Source: an uncultured Lachnospiraceae bacterium
GTDB lineage: Bacteria > Bacillota > Clostridia > Lachnospirales > Lachnospiraceae
DNA: 49,208 nt
Reading direction: 5' to 3'
NCBI GenBank assembly: GCA_947566705.1
Contig: CANOLA010000014.1
Location: 1-49,208, forward strand
Part shown: positions 25,237-33,474 of the stretch, piece after piece
Numbering within the stretch: the first letter of the stretch is position 1
Layout of the letters: each line of letters starts with the position of its first letter
Translations under genes and position numbers: made by a program
The notes under the pieces: model-generated
What the model was told of the DNA's origin: nothing
Database searches by the model: none
The model's input: the letters and a program-made list of their open reading frames with translations, nothing else

Positions 25237-27183
25237 CTAATACGGGAAAAACACATCGCTTCTTCCTTTTTTGTCAAACATCGAATTGTACTGCAGCTGC
25301 TCATACCGTCTGAGCCATGCCGCTTCTTCCCCTGCTGCCTCATCCAGATGCAGATACCTCCCCTGTGTCCTGGAATAATATCCGCGGGAGTTCAGCGCAG
25401 GAACGACCTCCATCATCTCCGACAAAAACTTATTATAAGGAAACAGCTCCATTCCCGCTTTTTCCAGTGTCAGTGTGGACAGATAATTCAGGCTTGTGAT
25501 TTCCACCGTTTCCTCCGGCGTATCATAATTAGTCCAGATAAAAAACGGCACCATATACAGTTTTTCCAGCTCATCCTCCGTCAGTCCCGAAAGCCCCTTT
25601 CCATTCAGAATAGGGTAAAAACTGCTGTTCAGGCTCGGCTGGTGGTCCCCGAAAAACACGATTTCCACCGGCTCATCCACCTCTGAAAAATAACTGATTA
25701 AATATTCCAGTGCTTCATCACTTTCATGAACAAGGGAAAAATACTGGTTTGCATCCGTATAGGAACGCCCGATCTTATAATAATTTTCCGGAAAGTTCTC
25801 GTGGGTTTCCGTATACCCGCCATGATTCTGCATCGTAATCCCCATCAGGTACAGCTTTTCATTCACTTTCCGGTTTTCATAGCGTTCAATCACCTTTTCG
25901 TACAGTTCCCTGTCCGAAATATATTCCCTTATGAGCTTTGTCTGGTCAAAATCTTCAATAAAGTGCATTTCATCATAGCCAAGGTCCGGATAAACCTGGT
26001 TCCTGCTCCATCCGCTGGCATAATACGGGTGCATCGCCACACAGGTATACCCCCTGCCCTTTAAGCCTGACACAATGGAAGTCGGGGTACTGTTAATGTA
26101 CTGCTGGTACACCACAGACCCTTCCGGCAGAAACGCCATCGAATTTCCCGTCATAAACTCCCACTCGGAATTAGGTGTTTTTGCGCCGAATACAGAAGAC
26201 AATGCGTATCCCTTCGTTGTATTCTCGTAAAGGGAATCATAAAAAGGTGTCAGCGGCATATTGGTACGCAGCTCCCCAAGCACTCCAAGGTCCGCAAAAG
26301 ATTCATTCATAATTACAATAATCGTGGGTTCCCTGTCCGTCAGGGAAGCAGATGTTTCTTTCACTTTATAGGTTTCTTCCAGCTTTGCAACCGCCTCCGC
26401 AGAATATCCTTCCGGTGCAGAAATAAAGCTGTCACGGATTCCCAGCACATAATTTAAGATATAGCCGTTGCGGTAACTGCCCTTCTGTTCCCATGTTTCA
26501 GTATTCACATTGTATACATTGGCGGCAACAATAATTCCGCAGAGAACAGCCCCCATAACTGCCATGATCCGCATATGCACACGGTGTACAAAACTGACAC
26601 GGCACCTGCACACCAGTGCAAAAAAAAGCGTTGTTGCAAGAAGCACATATGCCCCCCTGTCCTCCAGCCGCAGACGGTAATTATCCGCCACGCTGAGTCC
26701 GGTTCCTATGGAACGCAGGTCAGAAAAGCTGAATTCATTCCCACGGAACATATATACAAAATAATTGATAAACCCAAGCAGCAGAAGTCCCGAATGGGCT
26801 ATAATGCAGGTCAGCCCGCTGTTGTTTGTGAAAACCTGAACAAAAAGATACACCAGAAGAACACAGAGAATATTCATACGCAGCATATGACTGCTGGTCT
26901 TTGCAAAAAGCTCCGCATCCAGAAGCAGGTACTGGATGGAATAAACAGTAAATACCGCACCTGCGGCAAACATGATGGCAGTCCACAGCCACGGCGTGCG
27001 TTCATCCAGTTCCAGACGGATACTGCGGATGAAAAACAGCAGAAGCCCGAACAGAACCAATGCGAGCGGATGGTATCCGACCGCCAGAAACATGGCAAAT
27101 GCCAGAAGCATCGCAGCCCCGACCCATATAAAGTTTTTCTTTTCATACTCAAATATTACCTTAAATCTTAATTTAACTTTCAT
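25237..27183 (-). CDS. LTA synthase-like membrane sulfatase-fold transferase
   Basis: The 648-residue protein has about seven hydrophobic segments in residues 18-224 (more than the five of Staphylococcus LtaS) and an extracellular alkaline-phosphatase-fold domain from about 285. Metal-ligand Glu294 lies in IMNESFADLG, and the nucleophile is Thr336 in GAKTPNSEWEFMTGNS. HPYYASGWSRNQVYPDLG, NHGGYTETHENF and FFGDHQPSL follow. The family adds glycerol-phosphate or other phospho-groups to surface polymers. Whether this one makes lipoteichoic acid or modifies another glycan is open. It is divergent from the phospholipase-like gene at 27301. Confidence 0.92.
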   Translation of the reverse strand: MKVKLRFKVIFEYEKKNFIWVGAAMLLAFAMFLAVGYHPLALVLFGLLLFFIRSIRLELDERTPWLWTAIMFAAGAVFTVYSIQYLLLDAELFAKTSSHMLRMNILCVLLVYLFVQVFTNNSGLTCIIAHSGLLLLGFINYFVYMFRGNEFSFSDLRSIGTGLSVADNYRLRLEDRGAYVLLATTLFFALVCRCRVSFVHRVHMRIMAVMGAVLCGIIVAANVYNVNTETWEQKGSYRNGYILNYVLGIRDSFISAPEGYSAEAVAKLEETYKVKETSASLTDREPTIIVIMNESFADLGVLGELRTNMPLTPFYDSLYENTTKGYALSSVFGAKTPNSEWEFMTGNSMAFLPEGSVVYQQYINSTPTSIVSGLKGRGYTCVAMHPYYASGWSRNQVYPDLGYDEMHFIEDFDQTKLIREYISDRELYEKVIERYENRKVNEKLYLMGITMQNHGGYTETHENFPENYYKIGRSYTDANQYFSLVHESDEALEYLISYFSEVDEPVEIVFFGDHQPSLNSSFYPILNGKGLSGLTEDELEKLYMVPFFIWTNYDTPEETVEITSLNYLSTLTLEKAGMELFPYNKFLSEMMEVVPALNSRGYYSRTQGRYLHLDEAAGEEAAWLRRYEQLQYNSMFDKKGRSDVFFPY

Positions 27184-27231
27184 TTCACCCTGGAACCAAT
27201 TATGTTTTACTTACACCAAATAAAATAAATC

Positions 27232-27260
27232 TTTATTCCGCTTTATGGATATATTATAAT
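27232..27260 (+). promoter_or_regulatory. Probable promoter of the phospholipase C family gene
   Basis: A consensus -10 TATAAT (27255-27260) is preceded after 17 bases by a weak -35 TTTATT (27232-27237). It lies about 40 bases before the plus-strand ATG at 27301. Confidence 0.5.
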
Positions 27261-27300
27261 ATGAATAAACCAAATAATTACACAGAATCGAGGAAAAACC

Positions 27301-28287
27301 ATGCCAGGCTTTACAACACACTATTTGTTCGGAACAGATCTGCACCAGCATCTTACATCCGAACGGATTCGCAAAAACTTAAAACAGAACCATGCGGCTT
27401 TCGGACTCGGCCTGCAGGGACCGGACCTGTTTTTTTATTATCTTCCAGTGTATCTGGTATCCCCGGAAAATCCGGGGGCACTTGCACACAGTAAGGATAC
27501 CGGAGCATTCTTTTCCAGTCTTCTGGATAGCCGCATGCTCTTTACTGGAAACAAGCGTGACCTTAACATCGCGGATGCCTATATTACCGGATTTATCGGG
27601 CATTACACATTAGACTGCGCCCTCCACCCTTATGTTTATGCATTTACCGGATACGAACCGGAGCATCCTCTGACCAACCTGGAGTATTTCGGCAGGCATT
27701 CCTATTTTGAAACGGAAATCGACAAGGAACTTCTGAGACAGAAAAAAAATCTGTCCCCGTCCCGTTTCCGCCAGAGTGCCACGATTCGTCTCACTCCAGT
27801 ACAACGCAGGGTTATCCGCCGGATGCTTGCATACGCATACCGGACTGCCTATCCTGATTACAAGGCGGGAAAAATGCTTCCGGGCAGCGCTCCGGAATGG
27901 ATGCAGCTTGGCACCCGTTTTTTCCACGACCCGTCCGGCAGGAAAAAAGTAATTCTGCGCTTTTTTGAGCGGCTGTTTATCGGCAGGGCGTTCATCTCAC
28001 CGATGATTGCCAGTGATAAGTACTGCTTTGTGAAAGACCCGCTTAATCTCTGCCACAGAAACTGGATGCATCCCTGGACGAAAGAAACCGTAAATACATC
28101 ATTTCCGGAACTTTACCAGAATGCCTTAGACCAGTACTGCAGCCGCGTCAAAAACTACTACAGACTCCGCAGCAACGGCTTTCCGGAATCACAGGTGCAG
28201 GCATTTCTGCAGGAATACGGAAACCTTTCCTTTTTAAACGGGCAGCCCTGCGACAAGGTATTCCCTACAGATGAAAGAATTCTTTAA
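27301..28287 (+). CDS. Zinc-dependent phospholipase C family protein
   Basis: The 328-residue protein opens with PGFTTHYLFGTDL, has FGLGLQGPDLFFYYLP and HSKDTGAFF, and carries the metal-ligand stretch GFIGHYTLDCALHPYVYAFTG. This His-rich order marks the Zn_dep_PLPC family, which includes clostridial alpha-toxin-like enzymes. There is no signal peptide, so it is probably not a secreted lecithinase; many cytoplasmic members are of unknown function. It is one of two plus-strand genes and overlaps the convergent hydroxyacid dehydrogenase by 23 bases. A GAGGAAAAACC ribosome site supports the start. Confidence 0.88.
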   Translation: MPGFTTHYLFGTDLHQHLTSERIRKNLKQNHAAFGLGLQGPDLFFYYLPVYLVSPENPGALAHSKDTGAFFSSLLDSRMLFTGNKRDLNIADAYITGFIGHYTLDCALHPYVYAFTGYEPEHPLTNLEYFGRHSYFETEIDKELLRQKKNLSPSRFRQSATIRLTPVQRRVIRRMLAYAYRTAYPDYKAGKMLPGSAPEWMQLGTRFFHDPSGRKKVILRFFERLFIGRAFISPMIASDKYCFVKDPLNLCHRNWMHPWTKETVNTSFPELYQNALDQYCSRVKNYYRLRSNGFPESQVQAFLQEYGNLSFLNGQPCDKVFPTDERIL

Positions 28288-29200
28288 TCTGGTTTAAAAT
28301 AATCTGCATCAGCCGGTTTCTTGCTTCAATACTTGCCCATGCAATATGCGGTGTAATCAGAAGCTTTTCGCTGTCCTTAATCCCACGCAGGGGATTATCC
28401 TCCCGCATCGGCTCCGTATCCAGCACATCCAGTCCCGCCGCCGCAATCCGCCCCTGTGCCAGCGCATCAGCAAGATCCTGTTCCACAACTATGGGACCGC
28501 GCCCAAGGTTTAAAAAGACTGCCGACGGTTTCATTTTTGAAAACGCCGCAGCATCCATCAGACCGCGGGTGTTTTCATTTAACGGCGCATGCACGGACAC
28601 AATATCCGACTGTGCCAGGAGTTCATCAAACTCCACCCTCTCATATTCCGGCTGGCAGTTCTTTTTCGACGTTGAATAATAGATAACCCGGCAGCCAAAC
28701 AGCTGCGCAATGTCCGCCACTCTTTTTCCAATATTTCCAAGCCCTACAATCCCATAGGTCATACCGTTTAACTCATGAAATGCTTTCGCAAAATGGGTAA
28801 AGGTCACATCATTCACATATTTTTCTGTCTTTACATAATCATCATAATACCGCAGTTTTTCCAGCAGGTAAAAAAGCATGGCAAATGTATGCTGCGCAAC
28901 GCTTTCCGTCGAATATCCCGCGACGTTGCGCCATGCAATCCCTCTCCTGTCCAGATATTCCTTATCCAGGTTGTTCGTCCCTGTCGCAGTAACACAGACC
29001 AGTTTCAGGTTTTCAGCTTTCCCGACTGACGCTTCATTGATTTCTACTTTATTTAAGATAACCACATCCGCGTCCCTTGTTCTCTCCCGTGCTTCATCCG
29101 CCGTTGAAAAGCCGTACTTTACAACGGTTCCAAGCCCGTCAAACCCTGACAGGTCAATGTCATCCCCAATCGTTTTTGCATCCAGAAATACAATCTTCAT
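28265..29200 (-). CDS. D-isomer-specific 2-hydroxyacid dehydrogenase
   Basis: The 311-residue enzyme has the NAD-binding motif GIVGLGNIGKRVADIAQLFG, the catalytic Arg in FLNLGRGPIVVEQDLADAL, a Glu in DVLDTEPMREDNPL and the His in LITPHIAWAS. It is likely to reduce a 2-ketoacid with NADH; hydroxypyruvate or phenylpyruvate are possible substrates, not decidable here. It is tail-to-tail with the phospholipase-like gene, 23 bases overlapping, and 13 bases downstream of galM. Confidence 0.93.
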   Translation of the reverse strand: MKIVFLDAKTIGDDIDLSGFDGLGTVVKYGFSTADEARERTRDADVVILNKVEINEASVGKAENLKLVCVTATGTNNLDKEYLDRRGIAWRNVAGYSTESVAQHTFAMLFYLLEKLRYYDDYVKTEKYVNDVTFTHFAKAFHELNGMTYGIVGLGNIGKRVADIAQLFGCRVIYYSTSKKNCQPEYERVEFDELLAQSDIVSVHAPLNENTRGLMDAAAFSKMKPSAVFLNLGRGPIVVEQDLADALAQGRIAAAGLDVLDTEPMREDNPLRGIKDSEKLLITPHIAWASIEARNRLMQIILNQIKEFFHL

Positions 29201-29213
29201 TTTATTTCTCCGT

Positions 29214-30248
29214 TTATATCAGACTGAATGTATATACCGTTTCTGAATGGTATGCTTCTCCTGCCTCTGTAAGCGGGGTGGTAAAGTTTGGCTCATTGAT
29301 GGAATTCGGGAAATACTGTGTTTCCAGACAGAATGCGTCACGGTTGTCATAAACCACACCGCCTTTTCCCTTCTGTCCGCGGATGAAATTTGCAGTGTAA
29401 AGCTGGATTCCGATACAGTCCGTGCTGACATCCATTCGTATGCCGGTCTTCTCACTGTAAACGCCTGCAACCGTTTCCATGCCTGCCTGCTCTTTGTCAA
29501 TGGCATAGTTATGGTCGTAGCCATTGCCATACCGCAGCTGCTCGTTGTCTGCATCAATATCCTGTCCAATTATCTTCGGCGTGCGGAAATCAAACGGTGT
29601 TCCCTCCACAGATGCAATCTCGCCGGTCGGAATAGCTTTTTCGCTCTTCACCGGTGTATAGTGTGATGCCTTAATCTGCAGAACATGATCCATTGCGGTT
29701 CCTTCCCCGTTCAGATTAAAATAAGAATGGTTTGTAAAGTTAAACAGAGTCTTCTTGTCCGCAGTTGCATGATACGTGATTTTCAGCCCGTTTTCTTCTG
29801 TTACCTCATATGTCACCGCCACAGCTGCATTTCCGGGAAATCCCTGCTGCATATCAGCATCCTCAGCCGTCAGCGTGATTTTATTTTCCTGATATTCCTT
29901 CACTTCCCAGATACGTTCGGACAACCCGTTTGCACCGCTGTGCAGATTGTTTTCATTGTCGTTTGCGTCCAGTATGTACTGCGTATCATCAATCATGATC
30001 TTTGCGTCCGAAATACGGTTGCAGTTCCTTCCGACTGTTGCCCCGAAATAACAGGTCTGCTTCTCGTATTCTGATGCATCCTCATAACCAAGGATTACAT
30101 CTGTATCCGCTCCGTTTTTGTCCTTCACAAATATGGAAACCAGTGTTGCACCAAAATCTGTCACCAGAACCCTCATTCCCTTAGTATTTGCAATTGCATA
30201 CAGTGTTGCAGCCCCCTGGGCAGTCCTTCCAAACTGTTTTTTTTCCAT
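29214..30248 (-). CDS. galM: Aldose 1-epimerase (mutarotase)
   Basis: The 344-residue enzyme interconverts alpha and beta sugar anomers. Recognised by FGATLVSIFVKDKNG, LGYEDASEYE, GRNCNRISDA, LHSGANGLSERIWEV, the catalytic His in LFNFTNHSYFNLNGEG and the catalytic Glu in DAFCLETQYFPNSINEP. Length is standard. AGGAGGCTGCTT is the ribosome site. It appears to be the first gene of a pair with the downstream dehydrogenase. Confidence 0.95.
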   Translation of the reverse strand: MEKKQFGRTAQGAATLYAIANTKGMRVLVTDFGATLVSIFVKDKNGADTDVILGYEDASEYEKQTCYFGATVGRNCNRISDAKIMIDDTQYILDANDNENNLHSGANGLSERIWEVKEYQENKITLTAEDADMQQGFPGNAAVAVTYEVTEENGLKITYHATADKKTLFNFTNHSYFNLNGEGTAMDHVLQIKASHYTPVKSEKAIPTGEIASVEGTPFDFRTPKIIGQDIDADNEQLRYGNGYDHNYAIDKEQAGMETVAGVYSEKTGIRMDVSTDCIGIQLYTANFIRGQKGKGGVVYDNRDAFCLETQYFPNSINEPNFTTPLTEAGEAYHSETVYTFSLI

Positions 30249-30432
30249 AAGCAGCCTCCTGATTAAAATCCTTTTTATTTATAACTGCCGGATATAACGC
30301 CGACAGCTACAGTAATTTTACTTCTTTTTGGAAAAGATGTAAAGAAAAAGAATGACTTGACGATATATATTATAACAACTTGCGCCTTTATGGCCGACGC
30401 GGACAAAACCATAAAAAACAGGGAGGTTTCCT

Positions 30433-31002
30433 ATGGCAAAAATATCATCCGGAATAAATTTTACAAGTGATTATTTTTTAGGCACATTTTATACAAATAA
30501 CCGGGATGCCAGCAAAAAAACCACACGCGGTAATTTTAGCAATGTGGAGCTGGCATTTGAAGACAGCCGTGCACTTACCCGTGCCGCAAAACGTCTGAAA
30601 CGCAACGATTACACTGCAAGTGCAGACGACGGGGATATCACGGAATCCGTAAAAGCCTCCATTGAAGCTTTTGCAAGCACATATAACAATATGATTGAGT
30701 CAGGAAAAGAATCGGATGACTCCGAAACAAAACGCTACGTCAAACAGCTGAAAACCCTGACCAAAAAACACGCCGAGGAGCTGGAAGAAATCGGCATCAC
30801 AATCGAAAACGACGGTAAGCTTTCTGTTAATTCAGAGCTTCTTTCCATGGCGGACAATACAGCCGTCAGCAAACTGTTCTCCCCGGAAGAGGAATATGTG
30901 AAAAAATCCCTTACAATTGCCTCCCGGCTGAACAATGCTGCATATAATGATATTCTGGCACAGATTAACACTAAAAACCTTCATATAAATATTACAATAT
31001 AA
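30433..31002 (+). CDS. Orphan FliD-like (flagellar cap C-terminal type) protein
   Basis: The 189-residue protein has no signal peptide. Its middle (SVKASIEAFASTYNNMIESG, then YVKQLKTLTKKHAEELEEIGITIENDGKLSVNSELL) matches the form of the FliD C-terminal region in flagellar caps: a 'YN' helix, then 'GI...GKLSVN' and a helix with KLFS. The FliD N-terminal and variable domains are absent, so it is too short to be a cap. GGGAGGTTTCCT gives a strong ribosome site. No flagellar genes lie nearby. It may be a remnant, or a small regulator or secretion partner derived from FliD. Confidence 0.75.
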   Translation: MAKISSGINFTSDYFLGTFYTNNRDASKKTTRGNFSNVELAFEDSRALTRAAKRLKRNDYTASADDGDITESVKASIEAFASTYNNMIESGKESDDSETKRYVKQLKTLTKKHAEELEEIGITIENDGKLSVNSELLSMADNTAVSKLFSPEEEYVKKSLTIASRLNNAAYNDILAQINTKNLHINITI

Positions 31003-31008
31003 CGGCAT

Positions 31009-31245
31009 TTATCCGTTTCTTAAGATTTCCATGATTTTATCATAGTTTTCAGGCTTATGCGGGAAACTGCAGCTGGTACATACCTTCAGCAGTTTTCCGT
31101 TTTTTTCTTTATATTCCGGTGCTCCCGGACAATCCAGATGATACAGCGGACAGTAACAGAACAGACAGTTAAAATCCCCCGTGCCCTTATGGCACGGAAA
31201 ATATTTACAGTCCCGGTTTTCGAAAAAACGGTAAGAGTTTTCCAT
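31009..31245 (-). CDS. Cysteine-rich small-domain protein next to cobalamin genes
   Basis: The 78-residue protein carries about ten Cys and reads YRFFENRDCKYFPCHKG, NCLFCYCPLYHLDCPG and VCTSCSFPHKPENYD. This is the 'cysteine-rich small domain' family, known to sit beside cobalamin biosynthesis genes, and a metal-binding role is likely. I place the start at the ATG 31243-31245, the conserved start MENSYRFF; an upstream GTG at 31269 would add eight residues. It is the last gene of the cbi operon, 42 bases after the cbiA-cbiL stop. Biochemical role not established. Confidence 0.85.
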   Translation of the reverse strand: MENSYRFFENRDCKYFPCHKGTGDFNCLFCYCPLYHLDCPGAPEYKEKNGKLLKVCTSCSFPHKPENYDKIMEILRNG

Positions 31246-31287
31246 TTGTATCCCCATTCCCTTTCGCACAACAAAATAAATTACAAT

Positions 31288-33450
31288 TTAACATTCTTTC
31301 ACAATTACGGTTGTCAGGTATCCTGATGCTGACTTTAATTCCTCCAGTCCGTAATAAACCTTCTCATTCCCCATCCCGCAGTTGCTGATGCCGTAAATTT
31401 CACTGTGTTTTGTCCGCTCTTCTTTTTGAAGCAGCAAAATCAGCTCCTCCAGTTTTCTCCCGGATTTCATGTATACGCGTGTTCCTGTAAAAGCAAGAGA
31501 ATCCAAAATATCATAGGCGGCAGGAATAATATGGATTTCATCTGCATTTTCACCAAGGGAAATCCCAAGTCTTGCAGCGGCAGCGCAAAAAGACGGCACA
31601 CCGCTTATCATCTGCGCCTGCCATCCTGCTTCCAGCGCCCGCCTGTGCATATACATGTATGTGGAATAAACCGACGGGTCCCCAATCGTAAGAAGCCCCA
31701 CCTTATGCCCCGTTTTCAGGGCGTTTTCGATTTTCGCATAAATTTCAGCATGGGCTGCTGCAAGTTTTTTTTCATCCCGCGTCATGGGAAACGGCAGGCA
31801 CAGCACAGGCATTTTTCCAGCCTCCGGACAAATCTGCTCCACAATCCGGTAGGAATAACATGCATCCTTTGAAGCTGCCGGAAGAACCAGCACATCGCAG
31901 GCCTTAACAGCCTGTACCGCCTTTATTGTCATCAGCTCCGGCTCCCCCGGTCCGACTCCGATTCCATAAAGCTTCCCATTATGTTTTTGATTTATTATTT
32001 CTGTATTTAATTTTTCTTCACTGTATTCACAAGCTGATTCCCGTGTCTGTTCTGCCCTCTTTTTCTTCCACTCCCTGGCACAATGGATAAAATGCTCTGC
32101 AAAAGCAGGATTTGACGGATAGTACAGATGCGGATACCCCCACCAGTGGTTTTTTCCCTTATGAACGCAGTCCCAGCTTTTTTCGGATACCGGCTTTTTT
32201 GCCACAGCAAAATCCCCGTTGCAGTCGCTGTCATAATAATGAAATTCGTGTCCTTTTATGATACCGCCCTGTAAAAATACGGGCTCTTTTTCCCGAATCT
32301 CCACATAACCAAAACGCACCAGTTTTCCGGTATTCCTGCAGTTTCCCGCCACAACACCGGCCATTGGAAATGTCCCGTTTTCCACTGTTATACTGTCATG
32401 GAGGTACATAAATCCGCCGCATTCTGCAAGGGACGGCATCCCGCCTGAAACAGCCTGCCATATACTGCGGCGCATGGATACATTTTCAGACAGTTCTTTT
32501 GCATACAGCTCCGGATATCCGCCGCCCAACAGTATCCCGTCAATATTTTCAGGAAGCATCTTATCCGCAAGCGGGGAAAACGGAACCAGTTTTGCCCCCA
32601 TTTCACGCAGCATCTGCAGATTATCCTCATAATAAAAACAGAATGCTGCATCAGCCGCCATGGCAATCCTGACAGTTTCTTCCGGCTTTGTCCCGTCTAT
32701 TCCCTCTTTTTCCCGGATGCTTTTTTCCGGTCTGTTTTCCTCTTTTTTACCGGAATCTGCTGCAAACTCCGCAGCAATCTCCAAAAGTTTTTCAATATTA
32801 ACAGTCTTCTCAAGCTGTCCGGCGGCAGCTTCCACCTGATTTTGAAGATCTTCCATCTCCTGCGGCATTTTCAGGCCCAGATGACGGCTCTCCATATGAA
32901 ACTCCTTTTGCTGCGGAAAATATCCAAGCACCGGAAGTTTCAGTTCTTCCTCAATCACGCCGCGGACTGACTGGTAAACGCCTTCACCAGTCCGGTTTAA
33001 AATCACGCCTGCAATCAGCCCGCTTTTATCATACTGCCTGATTCCAGCAAGCACGGATACCATAGTTCTTCCCATTCCATGTGCATCCATCACCAAAATT
33101 ATAGGAAGATTTAAAATTTCAGCCAGATGATAGGCAGAACCTTCTTTTTTCACTCCTCCCAGTCCGTCATACAGTCCCATCGCACCCTCGATAATGGAAA
33201 ACTCCACTTCTTCCTCTCCCCGGCGGTACAGCTTTTGAAGCTGTTCCCCGTCTGAAAAAAAAGTATCCAGATTCCGCGACGGCACATGAAGCACCCGTTC
33301 ATGGAACATGGGATCAATATAGTCAGGCCCGCACTTAAAACTCCTTACTTTTCTGTTTTGTTTTTTCAATGCAGCAAGCAGCGCACAGACTATCGTTGTT
33401 TTTCCGCTGCCGCTTGACGGTGCAGCCAGCATAATTCCCGCATGAACCAA
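31288..33450 (-). CDS. cbiAL: CbiA-CbiL fusion: cobyrinate a,c-diamide synthase and precorrin-2 C20-methyltransferase
   Basis: The 720-residue protein joins two cobalamin enzymes. Residues 1-455 are CbiA: Walker A APSSGSGKTT (10-19), KCGPDYIDPMFH, IIEGAMGLYDG, and a glutamine amidotransferase part with LGGGYPELYA and the Cys in LAECGGFMYLHD. CbiA amidates the a and c side chains using glutamine and ATP. After a linker, residues about 490-720 are CbiL: YGIGVGPGEPELMTIKAV, LTIGDPSVYSTYMY, ISGVPSFCAAAARLG. CbiL methylates C20 of (cobalt-)precorrin-2 with SAM. The two act far apart in the pathway. The gene starts 24 bases after the cbiJET stop. Confidence 0.93.
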   Translation of the reverse strand: MVHAGIMLAAPSSGSGKTTIVCALLAALKKQNRKVRSFKCGPDYIDPMFHERVLHVPSRNLDTFFSDGEQLQKLYRRGEEEVEFSIIEGAMGLYDGLGGVKKEGSAYHLAEILNLPIILVMDAHGMGRTMVSVLAGIRQYDKSGLIAGVILNRTGEGVYQSVRGVIEEELKLPVLGYFPQQKEFHMESRHLGLKMPQEMEDLQNQVEAAAGQLEKTVNIEKLLEIAAEFAADSGKKEENRPEKSIREKEGIDGTKPEETVRIAMAADAAFCFYYEDNLQMLREMGAKLVPFSPLADKMLPENIDGILLGGGYPELYAKELSENVSMRRSIWQAVSGGMPSLAECGGFMYLHDSITVENGTFPMAGVVAGNCRNTGKLVRFGYVEIREKEPVFLQGGIIKGHEFHYYDSDCNGDFAVAKKPVSEKSWDCVHKGKNHWWGYPHLYYPSNPAFAEHFIHCAREWKKKRAEQTRESACEYSEEKLNTEIINQKHNGKLYGIGVGPGEPELMTIKAVQAVKACDVLVLPAASKDACYSYRIVEQICPEAGKMPVLCLPFPMTRDEKKLAAAHAEIYAKIENALKTGHKVGLLTIGDPSVYSTYMYMHRRALEAGWQAQMISGVPSFCAAAARLGISLGENADEIHIIPAAYDILDSLAFTGTRVYMKSGRKLEELILLLQKEERTKHSEIYGISNCGMGNEKVYYGLEELKSASGYLTTVIVKEC

Positions 33451-33474
33451 TGTTTTCCCCTCGTTTCCTGTGTT

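Noticed and set aside
25218-25238. Hairpin AGCGGA/TCCGCT at the end of the LTA-synthase-like gene as a terminator
   Set aside because: Short stem overlapping the stop codon and no T-run on the minus strand.
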